Assembly: GCA_020047775.1 (NCBI GenBank)
Contig: JAIFNK010000250.1
Location: 1 to 6,554 of the forward strand
Length of the DNA: 6,554 bases
Reading direction: 5' to 3'
Origin: Akkermansia sp.
GTDB lineage: Bacteria; Verrucomicrobiota; Verrucomicrobiia; Verrucomicrobiales; Akkermansiaceae
Shown: piece after piece, positions 1 to 6,261 of the stretch
Layout: the number at the start of each line of letters is the position of its first letter
How positions within the stretch are numbered: the stretch's first letter is position 1
Program-made: the position numbers and the translations under genes
The notes under the pieces: model-generated
Seen by the model: the letters and a program-made list of their open reading frames with translations, nothing else
Database searches by the model: none
Told to the model about the DNA's origin: nothing

Positions 1-1575
1 GACAAGCATGCCGCCGTAAACCGCATCGCCGGGGGCGACGAACAGGATGCCGCGTTCTTCGAGCGTTTGCAGGGAGAACGGAGTGGCGGTGCCGGAATCC
101 ATGGAGACAAGCGTGCCCGTGGTGCGATTCTGGATTTCACCGGCGTGCGGCGCGTATTCCTTGAACAAGTGGGACATGATGCCGTGGCCGGACGTCAGGT
201 TGACGAGCTCGGTCTCGAAGCCGATGAGGCCGCGGGTCGGGATGGTCGCTTGGATGAAGACGCGGCCGGAGGCCTCGGTGTCCATGTGTTCCATCAGGCC
301 CTTGCGGTTCATGAGGATTTTCAGGATGCCCTGGGTGTAGTCGCCCGGAGCTTCCACGTAGAGTGTTTCGTAGGGTTCGAGGAGTTTTCCGGCGTCGTCG
401 CGGCGGAAAATCACGACGGGGCGGGAAACGAGGACTTCGAATCCTTCGCGGCGCATTTGCTCGACGAGCACGGCGATCTGCATGGCTCCGCGGGCGGAGA
501 CATTGAAGACGCCGGACATGTCGGTGTCTTCGACCTGGATGGAAATGTTGGTTTTCAACTCACGCATCAGGCGCTCGCGAATGGCGCGGGAGGTGACGTG
601 CTTGCCTTCTTTGCCGGCGAGCGGGCCGTCGTTGATGGAGAACTGCATGGACACGGTCGGCGGGTCGATGGCGACAAATGGAAGCGGCTCCTGGTCAGCG
701 CTGCCGGCGATGGTTTCGCCGATGTCGATGTTTTCAATCCCGGCGGCGATGCCGACGATGCCGCCCGCGCCGCAACCGTCGGAGTCGGCGGTGGCGAGGC
801 CGGAGTAGGTGAAGGTCTTCATGACCTTGGACTGGACCTTGGTGCCGTCCTGGCGCAGGAGGAAAATGGTGTCGCCCTTTTTCACGCTGCCGCCGAGAAC
901 CTTGCCGACGGCGACGCGGCCGACGTATTCATCCCACTCGATGTTGGAAACGAGCATGAGGAACGGTGCTTCAGGATCGGCGACGGGCTCGGGGATGAAC
1001 TCGATGATTTTCTTGAGAAGCGGGATGCAGTCCTTCCGCTCGTCATCGGGATGGTCCATGAAATAACCGTCGCGGGCGGAGCCATAGACGAAGGGGGCGT
1101 TGAATTGTTCTTCGTCGGCGTCGAGGTCGAGGAAGAGTTCGAGAACCTGGTCGTGGACCTTGAGCGGAGTGGCGAGCGGGCGGTCGATCTTGTTGATGAC
1201 GACGATGGGCTTGAGGCCTTCCTGCATGGCTTTCCGCAAAACGAAGCGGGTTTGCGCTTGCGGGCCGCCGGAGGCATCGACGACGAGCAGCACGCCATCG
1301 ACCATTTTCATGACGCGTTCCACTTCGGCGCCGAAGTCGGCGTGGCCCGGGGTGTCGACGATGTTGATGGTGTAGCCTTCCCAGAGAATGGCGGTGTTTT
1401 TCGCCTTGATGGTGATGCCCTTTTCGCGTTCGAGGTCCATGGAGTCCATGGCGCGCTCGGTGGTGGCTTGGTTTTCACGGTAGGTGCCGCCCGCTTGGAG
1501 AAGCTGGTCGACGAGGGTGGTTTTCCCATGGTCAACGTGGGCAATAATGGCAAGATTTCGAATTTTCAGAGACAT
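1..1575 (-). CDS. typA: Translational GTPase TypA/BipA, 3' end cut by window edge
   Basis: TypA/BipA is a ribosome-binding GTPase of the EF-G/LepA class, linked in other bacteria to ribosome assembly and stress or cold adaptation. The frame is open from the ATG at 1575 to the left edge, giving 525 residues without a stop. E. coli BipA has about 607, so roughly the last 80 residues (the end of the family-specific C-terminal domain) are missing. GTPase motifs are complete: P-loop AHVDHGKTT (residues 12-20), switch I EKGITI (51-56), DTPGH (74-78), NKID (128-131) and GSA (165-167). A beta-barrel domain II and an EF-G-like domain follow, with [13 protein letters not shown] (374-386), then the RGLIGF signature (448-453). 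Oddities: the usual GRGELHL reads ARGAMQI (361-367) and the usual YEGQ/YEGM reads YGGM (520-523). The start gives the canonical TypA N-terminus ([17 protein letters not shown]) but has no recognisable ribosome binding site. Identity is very secure. Confidence 0.97.
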   Translation of the reverse strand, partial: MSLKIRNLAIIAHVDHGKTTLVDQLLQAGGTYRENQATTERAMDSMDLEREKGITIKAKNTAILWEGYTINIVDTPGHADFGAEVERVMKMVDGVLLVVDASGGPQAQTRFVLRKAMQEGLKPIVVINKIDRPLATPLKVHDQVLELFLDLDADEEQFNAPFVYGSARDGYFMDHPDDERKDCIPLLKKIIEFIPEPVADPEAPFLMLVSNIEWDEYVGRVAVGKVLGGSVKKGDTIFLLRQDGTKVQSKVMKTFTYSGLATADSDGCGAGGIVGIAAGIENIDIGETIAGSADQEPLPFVAIDPPTVSMQFSINDGPLAGKEGKHVTSRAIRERLMRELKTNISIQVEDTDMSGVFNVSARGAMQIAVLVEQMRREGFEVLVSRPVVIFRRDDAGKLLEPYETLYVEAPGDYTQGILKILMNRKGLMEHMDTEASGRVFIQATIPTRGLIGFETELVNLTSGHGIMSHLFKEYAPHAGEIQNRTTGTLVSMDSGTATPFSLQTLEERGILFVAPGDAVYGGMLV

Positions 1576-1855
1576 GGGAACGATTGGATAATGGACGGCC
1601 TCCGTGAGAAGGGGGGCGGGCTATGCACGGTTTTTGCCGGGATGGCAAGGCGGGATTCGGGAGAATCTTCGCGGTGCGGCGGTGGAAGGCGGATTTACCC
1701 ATCGTCGCACAAGCGGGAATCGGCAAGGGCGAAGAATTTCTTCCGGTCGCGGGCTTGGAGGAAGATCACGGCGAGCCATACGGATGCTTTCATGAGGTGC
1801 GGCATGATTTACCCGGAGCTTGTGAAACCTTGGTGAAGGGTCGGTGAAAAATCCC
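1576..1855. other. Intergenic region between the toxin gene and typA
   Basis: This 280-base stretch separates the toxin stop from the typA start and should hold the typA promoter and leader. I could not pick a convincing -35/-10 pair. A CATTAT box lies about 14 bases before the typA ATG on the minus strand, but has no good -35 partner. The only minus-strand reading frame of note is a 36-codon ORF from ATG at 1805 to TAA at 1695, with a short hydrophobic N-terminal stretch (VWLAVIFL) after MPHLMKAS. It has no ribosome binding site and I do not recognise it. Two short plus-strand frames here are Arg/Gly-rich and look like noise. I see no strong hairpin followed by a T-run. Confidence 0.6.
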
Positions 1856-2305
1856 TTATTTGGGCATCCGCAGTGGCAGCAGTTTCAGGCCCGCCGCTTT
1901 GGCGAGATCGCGCTGCCGGAGATCGAGCGAGCAGAGTGTATCCGCGCCGAGCAGCAGGGCGGCGGCCGTATGGAGGATGTCCAGCGAGCGGGCCGGAATG
2001 ACGGGTGTGTGCTTTTTGGAAAGCTCGCGGGCTTTGCGGTAGAGTTCGCTCTGTGGCACATCGCGTCGGGTGAGAATGCCGTCCGCAAGGTCGGTCTCGA
2101 TCTGGAGGAATGCCGCGTCGTGCTCGGCGCGGGTGATGGTTTTTTCCCGCAAGGCCCGGCGAAGCGTGTTGGACACTTCCAGTTCGGCCAGCAGGGTGAA
2201 GGGAATGCTGTCCGTGAATCCGGCGGCGTGCGAAGTCGCAGCACGATGGAAATAATCCTTTTTCACCAAAAGGGCGATCAGGAAGCTGGAATCACAGAAA
2301 ATCAT
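1856..2305 (-). CDS. PIN-domain ribonuclease toxin (VapC-like)
   Basis: A 149-residue single-domain PIN protein, the usual length for VapC toxins, which are Mg2+-dependent RNases that inhibit translation by cutting tRNA, rRNA or mRNA. The four acidic positions expected of the active site are visible: D5 in CDSSFLIAL, E41 in LAELEV, D109 in SLDILH and D128 in CSLDLRQRDLA, the last followed by the typical KAAGLKLLPL ending. The start is set by the antitoxin upstream: its TGA overlaps this ATG in an ATGA (2302-2305), so the toxin is probably translated by coupled re-initiation and limited by antitoxin synthesis. No other ribosome binding site is seen. All catalytic acids are present, so the protein looks active. 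The RNA target cannot be read from sequence. Type II toxin function is inferred from family and gene pairing and is well supported. Confidence 0.93.
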   Translation of the reverse strand: MIFCDSSFLIALLVKKDYFHRAATSHAAGFTDSIPFTLLAELEVSNTLRRALREKTITRAEHDAAFLQIETDLADGILTRRDVPQSELYRKARELSKKHTPVIPARSLDILHTAAALLLGADTLCSLDLRQRDLAKAAGLKLLPLRMPK

Positions 2306-2535
2306 TCTCCGCGATCTCCCAAGAGCAACGTGACCAAGCTTTTCTCCCGCCGTCCCGCTGCGGGCGATATTCCGCCGAAGCGGGCTTTGAAATCCGGTGC
2401 GTCCGCCCGGTCAGCGGGGACCAGTTTCGCCACGATCCGCTTGTGTTTCGTGATCGCGATGGATTCTCCCTCGCCCAACAGCGCTTCCAGCCGGGGGAAT
2501 TCGGTTCGCAGTTCCCTGACGGTCGCGGTTTTCAT
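2302..2535 (-). CDS. Type II antitoxin, Phd/YefM-like
   Basis: A 77-residue protein with the layout of Phd/YefM antitoxins. The N-terminal part opens with MKTATVRELR and continues through FPRLEALLGEGESIAITKHKRIVAKLVP (residues 13-40), the characteristic fold that dimerises and binds operator DNA. The charged C-terminal tail (about 45-77, including DFKARFG) would wrap the toxin and block its active site. It precedes a PIN-domain toxin and overlaps it by four bases, the standard antitoxin-first order. Expected roles are neutralising the PIN nuclease and, alone or with the toxin, repressing its own promoter. A perfect inverted repeat ends two bases upstream of the start codon and a consensus -35 box lies just beyond, which supports autoregulation. 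There is no Shine-Dalgarno sequence because the inverted repeat occupies that space. The Phd/YefM call is firm; pairing with a VapC-type PIN toxin is a common combination. Confidence 0.92.
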   Translation of the reverse strand: MKTATVRELRTEFPRLEALLGEGESIAITKHKRIVAKLVPADRADAPDFKARFGGISPAAGRREKSLVTLLLGDRGE

Positions 2536-2536
2536 G

Positions 2537-2556
2537 GTGAATCAAAAATGATTCAC
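2537..2556. promoter_or_regulatory. Inverted-repeat operator of the toxin-antitoxin operon
   Basis: GTGAATCA and TGATTCAC form a perfect 8-bp inverted repeat around a four-base AAAA centre, ending two bases upstream of the antitoxin ATG. Size and position match operators bound by Phd/YefM antitoxin dimers. It covers the presumed -10 box and transcription start, so a bound repressor would occlude RNA polymerase. The symmetry is seen directly; the operator role is inferred. Confidence 0.75.
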
Positions 2557-2573
2557 AAGTCGGTCCATGTCAA
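2545..2573 (-). promoter_or_regulatory. Putative sigma-70 promoter of the toxin-antitoxin operon
   Basis: On the minus strand a perfect TTGACA (-35, 2573-2568) lies 17 bases upstream of a weak CATTTT (-10, 2550-2545, four-base agreement at best with TATAAT-like boxes). The predicted start would fall about 7-10 bases further on, almost at the antitoxin ATG (2535), so the mRNA may be leaderless or nearly so. The location, between the transpeptidase stop and the antitoxin start, supports an independent promoter for the pair. Confidence 0.55.
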
Positions 2574-2594
2574 GATTGGGGACCGGTGGCTCCT

Positions 2595-3314
2595 TCACGG
2601 CAGTTTCCAGGCGGCGCGGAATTTTTCGTAATCGGCCTTGGTGAGAAGCACGTAGAGCGGGTGCTTGGCGGGATCGATCTGGGAAATCAGCCCCTGGAGT
2701 TTGGTTTTTTCCATGGTGGTGCAGCCGGCGGTGGCGGCGGCTCCGTCGCGGCGCCAGATGTGGAAGAAGATGGAGGAGCCGGCGTTGGGGGTGACCTTCG
2801 GCGGGGCGTTGTGGGCGATGAAGAGTTTAAGCGCGTGAGCGGCATCGTCCTGCTTCATCTGCTGTTTTTTCTCCCACGGCGTGGCGGGATCGTGCGGGAG
2901 GATGACGTTGCGGTTGTATTGCGGGGAGGCCGGATCCTCCACCCACAGGTCGCGGGCGGTCACCTGGCGGTAGGGGAGTGCCGGATTCTTGCGGATGGCG
3001 GGTGCGCTGCCCCATGCGCCGCCGATGGAGAAAACTCCGGCGGGCGAGCGGTTGTCGCCTTCCTTTTTGGTGGCGGCTCCGGCGGGGACGGGGTGGATGC
3101 CTTTTCCCCAAACCAGCCCGTTTTTTCCGAGGCGGCCTTGCCATGATTCGGTGACGGGTTTCCAAGTGCCGGCGGATTTCTGGTAGAGGCGGAGGGTGAC
3201 GGTGGAGCTATTCCATCCGTCGGCGGTGCCGACGAGACACTGGGTGGAGTTGGCCGGCAGCTCGAAGGCGGCGGCAGGGACGAGCGTGAGAAGGGCGAGG
3301 AAGAGGGATTTCAT
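2595..3314 (-). CDS. Exported L,D-transpeptidase, YkuD family
   Basis: With the ATG at 3314 this is a 239-residue protein with a signal peptide (MKSLFLALLTLVPAAA) and a YkuD catalytic domain, most like the group with an N-terminal RLGKNGLVWGKG motif and GDNRSPAGVFSIG (residues 86-98). The catalytic His is in IFFHIW (H185) and the nucleophilic Cys in TAGCTTM (C198). Such enzymes act in the periplasm: they form 3-3 cross-links in peptidoglycan, attach proteins to it, or are amidase-like relatives acting on wall peptides. An upstream ATG at 3380 would add 22 Pro/Ser-rich residues ahead of the signal peptide and overlap the preceding gene by 38 bases, so I prefer 3314. No Shine-Dalgarno is present; the region before the start is A-rich on the minus strand. 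It lies 28 bases after the DUF3108-like gene, probably in one transcript. Family certain, substrate unknown. Confidence 0.92.
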   Translation of the reverse strand: MKSLFLALLTLVPAAAFELPANSTQCLVGTADGWNSSTVTLRLYQKSAGTWKPVTESWQGRLGKNGLVWGKGIHPVPAGAATKKEGDNRSPAGVFSIGGAWGSAPAIRKNPALPYRQVTARDLWVEDPASPQYNRNVILPHDPATPWEKKQQMKQDDAAHALKLFIAHNAPPKVTPNAGSSIFFHIWRRDGAAATAGCTTMEKTKLQGLISQIDPAKHPLYVLLTKADYEKFRAAWKLP

Positions 3315-3342
3315 GGAATTTTTGTAAGGAGAAGGCCTTGGA

Positions 3343-4185
3343 TCAGGGCTTGCGGTGGGCGGTGAGGGTGGCGCGGACATCTCCGATGAACGCGGCGGCC
3401 CGCAGTTCCATGGGGATGCGCTCGGCGTCGTCGGTGAGCCAGAGGGTGGCGTCGCGTTTCAGTTTTTTGTAGGGCTGGAGTTCGAGGGTTTTGCGGTCGA
3501 TTTTCCGCATGCCCAGGGTGAGCCGGATGGCGTTGCGGCCATTGTGAGGCTCGCGGCCGGCGACGTTGACCCGGAGGAGGTAGGAGGTGCCGAATGGGCG
3601 GACGACGAGGGTGACCTTGTCGCCGGTGTCTAGCTTCTGGCTGCGGACGTGCAACATCGCGGAAAAAATGTCGAAGACCGGGGCGAATTCAAAGGTCCGG
3701 TCGGACCGGGTGGTTTTGCCGGTTTTGAGAAGTTGGCTGATTTCCCGGCTTTCAACGCGGGTTGGGAAGTAGCGGACGGTGGTATCGACCTTTTCCTTGT
3801 CGTCGGTTTCCACCGCGTGGAACAGGCGCGGGCGCAAGGTGGCGGGATCGACCTCGGACCAGAAATTCGTCTGATAGGGAAACAACACGGCGGCGGCTCC
3901 ATGACTGGCGGCAGACGAGCGGACGACGAAATTTCCCGGCTTGTGGACATCCGGCGGGGCGAATTCGACGCGCACGTTGCCGGCGTTGATCGTGCCATTC
4001 CAGCTCACTTGTAAATCCAGCACGGTGGGGGCGAGCTTGGGAAACGGTCCCGGTGCCGATGAAGTGAGCTCGCCCTTCCAAGTGGGCGCTGCTTGGAGCA
4101 ACGAGGTGAGCAGCAGCGAGGTGAAAATGAACCGGCGGCAGGTGGACATGCCGCTTGGGACGAACAGGCGGGGACGGGTATTCAT
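3343..4185 (-). CDS. Exported DUF3108-like protein
   Basis: A 280-residue protein with an N-terminal export signal: Arg residues before the hydrophobic FIFTSLLLTSLLQA (about 19-32), probably cleaved near QAAP. The body matches my recollection of DUF3108 proteins: FDIFSAMLHVRSQKLDTGDKVTLVV (residues 170-194), LLRVNVAGRE, then a C-terminal stretch with LWLTDDAERIPMELRAAAFIGDVRATL. These are predicted beta-rich periplasmic proteins, often near envelope genes, with no established biochemical activity. The internal ATG at 4149 (MSTCRRF) also leaves a complete signal peptide and is a plausible alternative start; neither has a Shine-Dalgarno. It follows a hairpin-bearing gap and precedes the L,D-transpeptidase gene by 28 bases, suggesting a shared transcript and a role at the cell envelope. 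The DUF3108 assignment is from memory of the motif pattern and is moderately sure. Confidence 0.78.
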   Translation of the reverse strand: MNTRPRLFVPSGMSTCRRFIFTSLLLTSLLQAAPTWKGELTSSAPGPFPKLAPTVLDLQVSWNGTINAGNVRVEFAPPDVHKPGNFVVRSSAASHGAAAVLFPYQTNFWSEVDPATLRPRLFHAVETDDKEKVDTTVRYFPTRVESREISQLLKTGKTTRSDRTFEFAPVFDIFSAMLHVRSQKLDTGDKVTLVVRPFGTSYLLRVNVAGREPHNGRNAIRLTLGMRKIDRKTLELQPYKKLKRDATLWLTDDAERIPMELRAAAFIGDVRATLTAHRKP

Positions 4186-4206
4186 GGCGATGCGAGTGAG
4201 TGAAGA

Positions 4207-4224
4207 ACAGGCAGGAATGCCTGT
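4207..4224. repeat. Perfect 7-bp hairpin in the gap before the DUF3108-like gene
   Basis: ACAGGCA and TGCCTGT pair perfectly around a GGAA loop. On the minus strand the hairpin begins about five bases after the stop of the 163-residue gene and is followed by the mildly T-rich TTCTTC, so it could be a weak terminator, an attenuator between two parts of one operon, or an mRNA-end stabiliser. A short palindrome of this kind could also be one copy of a dispersed intergenic repeat, which one window cannot show. Confidence 0.55.
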
Positions 4225-4229
4225 ATCAG

Positions 4230-4721
4230 TTATTCGCTGGTCGGCAAGAAGACAGGCTCGGCGCGGGGTGGAAGGACGCCGGGTGCGTCGTCGAAGCTTG
4301 AGCTCGTGTCCAGGCGTTCCTCGTTCACGGGCAGCGGTCGGAAGGATTCGGAATGGGTGTCCACCCGGAATTCGAGTTTCATGACGTCGCGATTCGTCTC
4401 CGCCACTTGGTCCAGCAAGTCGCGGTTCTGGTTTTGGAGAGCTTCCATTTTCGCGATGAGGGTTTCGTAGAATTTTTTCTGCGTGGCCTCGTCGGGAGCG
4501 GCGGAAGTCGCGATGGGAGTGTGCGCGGCGAGCGCGGGAGGCGCGGGTTTGGCCACCGGCGATTCCACGGGTTTTGCAGCCGACTGGACGGCGGCGGGAA
4601 TTGGAAGACCGGCGTCAACCATGGCGACGAACGAATTGACGGACCACCAATGGCTGAAACCCGCGGCCAACATGGCGACCAGCGCGGTGCCGCAGATCAT
4701 TGGAAGGGGTGACGGTTTCAT
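4230..4721 (-). CDS. Unrecognised membrane-anchored coiled-coil protein
   Basis: A 163-residue protein that I do not recognise. An N-terminal hydrophobic segment (about residues 8-23, ICGTALVAMLAAGF) with only one basic residue before it should anchor it in the inner membrane or act as an uncleaved signal. A Pro/Ala-rich linker (about 40-76) and a charged helix with coiled-coil character (about 79-118, FYETLIAKMEALQNQNRDLL and following) come next, then EFRVDTHSESFRPLPV and an acidic, Pro-rich tail. The arrangement resembles small bitopic scaffold proteins that oligomerise outside the membrane. Its ATG overlaps the stop of the 263-residue gene upstream in ATGA (4718-4721), showing translational coupling. 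It is the last gene of the coupled group, followed by the hairpin at 4207-4224. That it is a real gene is well supported by coupling and composition; no function is assigned. Confidence 0.82.
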   Translation of the reverse strand: MKPSPLPMICGTALVAMLAAGFSHWWSVNSFVAMVDAGLPIPAAVQSAAKPVESPVAKPAPPALAAHTPIATSAAPDEATQKKFYETLIAKMEALQNQNRDLLDQVAETNRDVMKLEFRVDTHSESFRPLPVNEERLDTSSSFDDAPGVLPPRAEPVFLPTSE

Positions 4722-5509
4722 TTCTTGCGATTGATTACGGGTTTGACCGGTGCCGCGACCGGTGCCGCGACCGCGACCGGGACGGCTTCGGGCTTGGGTT
4801 CGGGCTTGGGCAGCGATACAAGCAGTTGCTGGAGGTTGTCGATGGCATTTCCGAGTTGTTTGGAATTCTCGTCCAACTGCCGGATGGAATCCGCGAGGAT
4901 GGCTCCGACGGTGGCTACCTGCTGATAGCCGAGCGAGGGATCGAACCCGGGCTCGGAAATGCTGAAGACGGTCACGCCGTCAGCATCGGGGATGAGGACG
5001 TGGGGCCGGATGTTCAAGGTGATCTTCGAGCCGGGGGAAATCTCCACCTCACGGATGAAGGGTGGAGCTGCGTCCGAGGGCTCGAGACGCCAGCCGGCCG
5101 GAGCCTTGGACAGCGGCTTGGCGGGAAAACGGGCGAGCAGTTTCACCTTGGAGGGATCGACGACGCCCTGGCCGGTTTGCAATTTTTCGACACGGACGAC
5201 CAGGCTGTCCTCGGGTTTTGCAGGCGGCGCGGGAACGACCGCAGCGGCATCCTGTGGAGCGTCTTCCGTCGGCTTGAGAGTATTTTCAACGGCCGCCGCA
5301 GGCTCGGAGTTTTCGGGTGCTGTCATTCCGGGGGCGGGTGTCGTCGCGACCGGCGTGGAGTCCGCGGCTGGCGGCTCGCGGTCCGGGTCTTCTGATTTCC
5401 GGCCCGTGTCGAGCACCGGAGCCGGCTTTGGATCGTCGATGGCGTTCTGGGCGGCGGCGAACGGGGAGGCCAGAATCGCGAGAGTGGAGATGATGAGGTG
5501 CGCTTTCAT
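4718..5509 (-). CDS. Unrecognised secreted/periplasmic protein with Pro/Ala-rich linkers
   Basis: A 263-residue protein that I do not recognise. It begins with a classic signal peptide (MKAHLIISTLAILASPFAAA, likely cut before Q21). Residues 22-100 are a low-complexity Pro/Ala/Glu linker. A folded, beta-rich segment follows (about 102-190, including GWRLEPSD and ISPGSKITLNIRPHVLIPDADG), then an amphipathic helix (about 195-231, ADSIRQLDENSKQLGNAIDN) and a Pro/Ala/Val tail (PKPEPKPE, AAPVAAPV) ending in basic NRKK. Long Pro-rich linkers are typical of proteins that cross the periplasm or are held near the wall; this is inference. It starts in the ATGA overlap with the 251-residue gene (5506-5509) and ends in a second ATGA with the 163-residue gene. 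A GGAAA just before the ATG is the only hint of a ribosome binding site. Short tandem DNA repeats encode part of the tail. Confidence 0.84.
   Translation of the reverse strand: MKAHLIISTLAILASPFAAAQNAIDDPKPAPVLDTGRKSEDPDREPPAADSTPVATTPAPGMTAPENSEPAAAVENTLKPTEDAPQDAAAVVPAPPAKPEDSLVVRVEKLQTGQGVVDPSKVKLLARFPAKPLSKAPAGWRLEPSDAAPPFIREVEISPGSKITLNIRPHVLIPDADGVTVFSISEPGFDPSLGYQQVATVGAILADSIRQLDENSKQLGNAIDNLQQLLVSLPKPEPKPEAVPVAVAAPVAAPVKPVINRKK
4745..4810. repeat. Two short 12-bp tandem duplications inside the Pro-rich tail
   Basis: GACCGGTGCCGC occurs twice in tandem at 4745-4768 and TTCGGGCTTGGG twice at 4787-4810. On the coding (minus) strand they encode the AAPVAAPV and PKPEPKPE parts of the C-terminal tail of the 263-residue protein. 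The 12-base unit keeps the reading frame, so slippage would lengthen or shorten the tail without breaking the gene. Confidence 0.7.
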
Positions 5510-6261
5510 TTTCCGGCAGGTTGGATTTGGATCAGCCCGGTGGTGTCGAGGTCAGCGGGGCGCGGGGCGTCGGCGGTGCCCTGTCGGTTCACGGGGAGGG
5601 TGGGGCTGTCGGCCCGGAGGTCCGTCGCGGGAATCGATCGTTTGATCATGCGGTTCCACGCGCCAGACAGCTCGACTCCTTCGAGACGCAGCATCCGGGC
5701 CTTTTCCTGATAGTCGGCGAGGCGCGCGAGCAGTTCGCGGGCCTCGGCGACTTCCGCCGGAGTCCAGCGCAGGTTTCCGCTTTGATAGATTACCGGGACA
5801 TCCAGATCGATCTTGGAAAGGTGCCCGCCCGGAGATTCGGCGGTAAGGATGTGCTGGACGCGGAGATTGCTTTGCTCGAAGGCAGTGGTGGTGGTGCTCG
5901 CGGATGGCAGGGCCGTGCTGGTGGGCTTTTCTCCCGGCAAACGGTCCTTGTCCGGCATCATGCTCAATTCGGCAGGCGGGGGCGCGGTTTTGACCGCCCC
6001 CGGGTGGGGCGCGTATTGCGGAGTAACGGCCGGTGAGGCCTGGATGACGGGTTTTATAATATACATCACGCAAAACGCGCCAGCGACGACGGTGCTGGCC
6101 AACAGCAAAAATGGATATGCCCGCGGTGTCGGGCCGGCGGACGCGCGGCGATTCGAGGTGGAGTAGGCTGTGGAAGTTGCTGTGAGCACCGGGGGGAGCG
6201 AGGGTATCCCCGGGTCAATGATGTTGACGATATTGGGAGTCTGGGCAGGGAAAGGCTTCAT
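5506..6261 (-). CDS. Unrecognised single-pass membrane protein
   Basis: A 251-residue protein that I do not recognise. The first 47 residues are polar and basic near the membrane (RR at 38-39, R47). One transmembrane helix follows (about 49-69, YPFLLLASTVVAGAFCVMYII), so by the positive-inside rule the N-terminus should be cytoplasmic and the rest periplasmic. Outside, a Pro/Thr-rich linker (about 75-127) leads to a probable folded domain: SNLRVQHILTAES, IDLDVPVIYQSGNLRW, and the charged helix TPAEVAEARELLARLADYQEKARMLRLEGVELSGAWNRMI (about 167-206, split here only for description), then a Pro-rich end. The layout is like bitopic scaffolds of pilus or secretion machines (PilN/PilO or GspC type), but I see no family motif. 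It starts in an ATGA overlap with the partial gene upstream and ends in another with the 263-residue gene. No Shine-Dalgarno is needed or seen. Confidence 0.84.
   Translation of the reverse strand: MKPFPAQTPNIVNIIDPGIPSLPPVLTATSTAYSTSNRRASAGPTPRAYPFLLLASTVVAGAFCVMYIIKPVIQASPAVTPQYAPHPGAVKTAPPPAELSMMPDKDRLPGEKPTSTALPSASTTTTAFEQSNLRVQHILTAESPGGHLSKIDLDVPVIYQSGNLRWTPAEVAEARELLARLADYQEKARMLRLEGVELSGAWNRMIKRSIPATDLRADSPTLPVNRQGTADAPRPADLDTTGLIQIQPAGK

Noticed and set aside
67..1836. A 589-codon plus-strand open frame
   Set aside because: It lies opposite the typA frame, which has every GTPase motif. Its own translation is Gly/Asp/Glu/Val-rich with no motif, as expected for an antisense frame of a GC-rich gene.
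1830..1855. Possible terminator hairpin after the toxin gene
   Set aside because: The best pairing (ACCCTT with AAGGT) has a bulge, only about five pairs and no T-run after it, so it is too weak to call.
1844..2551. A 235-codon plus-strand open frame
   Set aside because: It is antisense to the toxin-antitoxin pair, whose two genes show family motifs, complete catalytic acids and an ATGA overlap; the plus-strand product shows no recognisable domain.
2586..3146. A 186-codon plus-strand frame opposite the transpeptidase
   Set aside because: The minus strand encodes the full YkuD catalytic domain with HIW and GCTTM; the plus-strand product is Gly-rich and featureless.
3315..3380. Extended start for the L,D-transpeptidase at 3380
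   Set aside because: It would place 22 Pro/Ser-rich residues before an otherwise normal signal peptide and overlap the previous gene; the ATG at 3314 gives a standard export signal.
4186..4260. Possible promoter for the DUF3108-like gene (TTGCCG with TACAGG, 16-base spacer, minus strand)
   Set aside because: Only three of six bases match the -10 consensus and the -10 overlaps the hairpin, so it is no better than chance in this composition.
4700..5645. Overlapping plus-strand frames of 231 and 228 codons
   Set aside because: Both are antisense to the 263-residue gene. One begins with a repetitive DRCRDRCRDRDRD stretch that only mirrors the GC-rich tandem repeats; neither has a signal peptide or motif.
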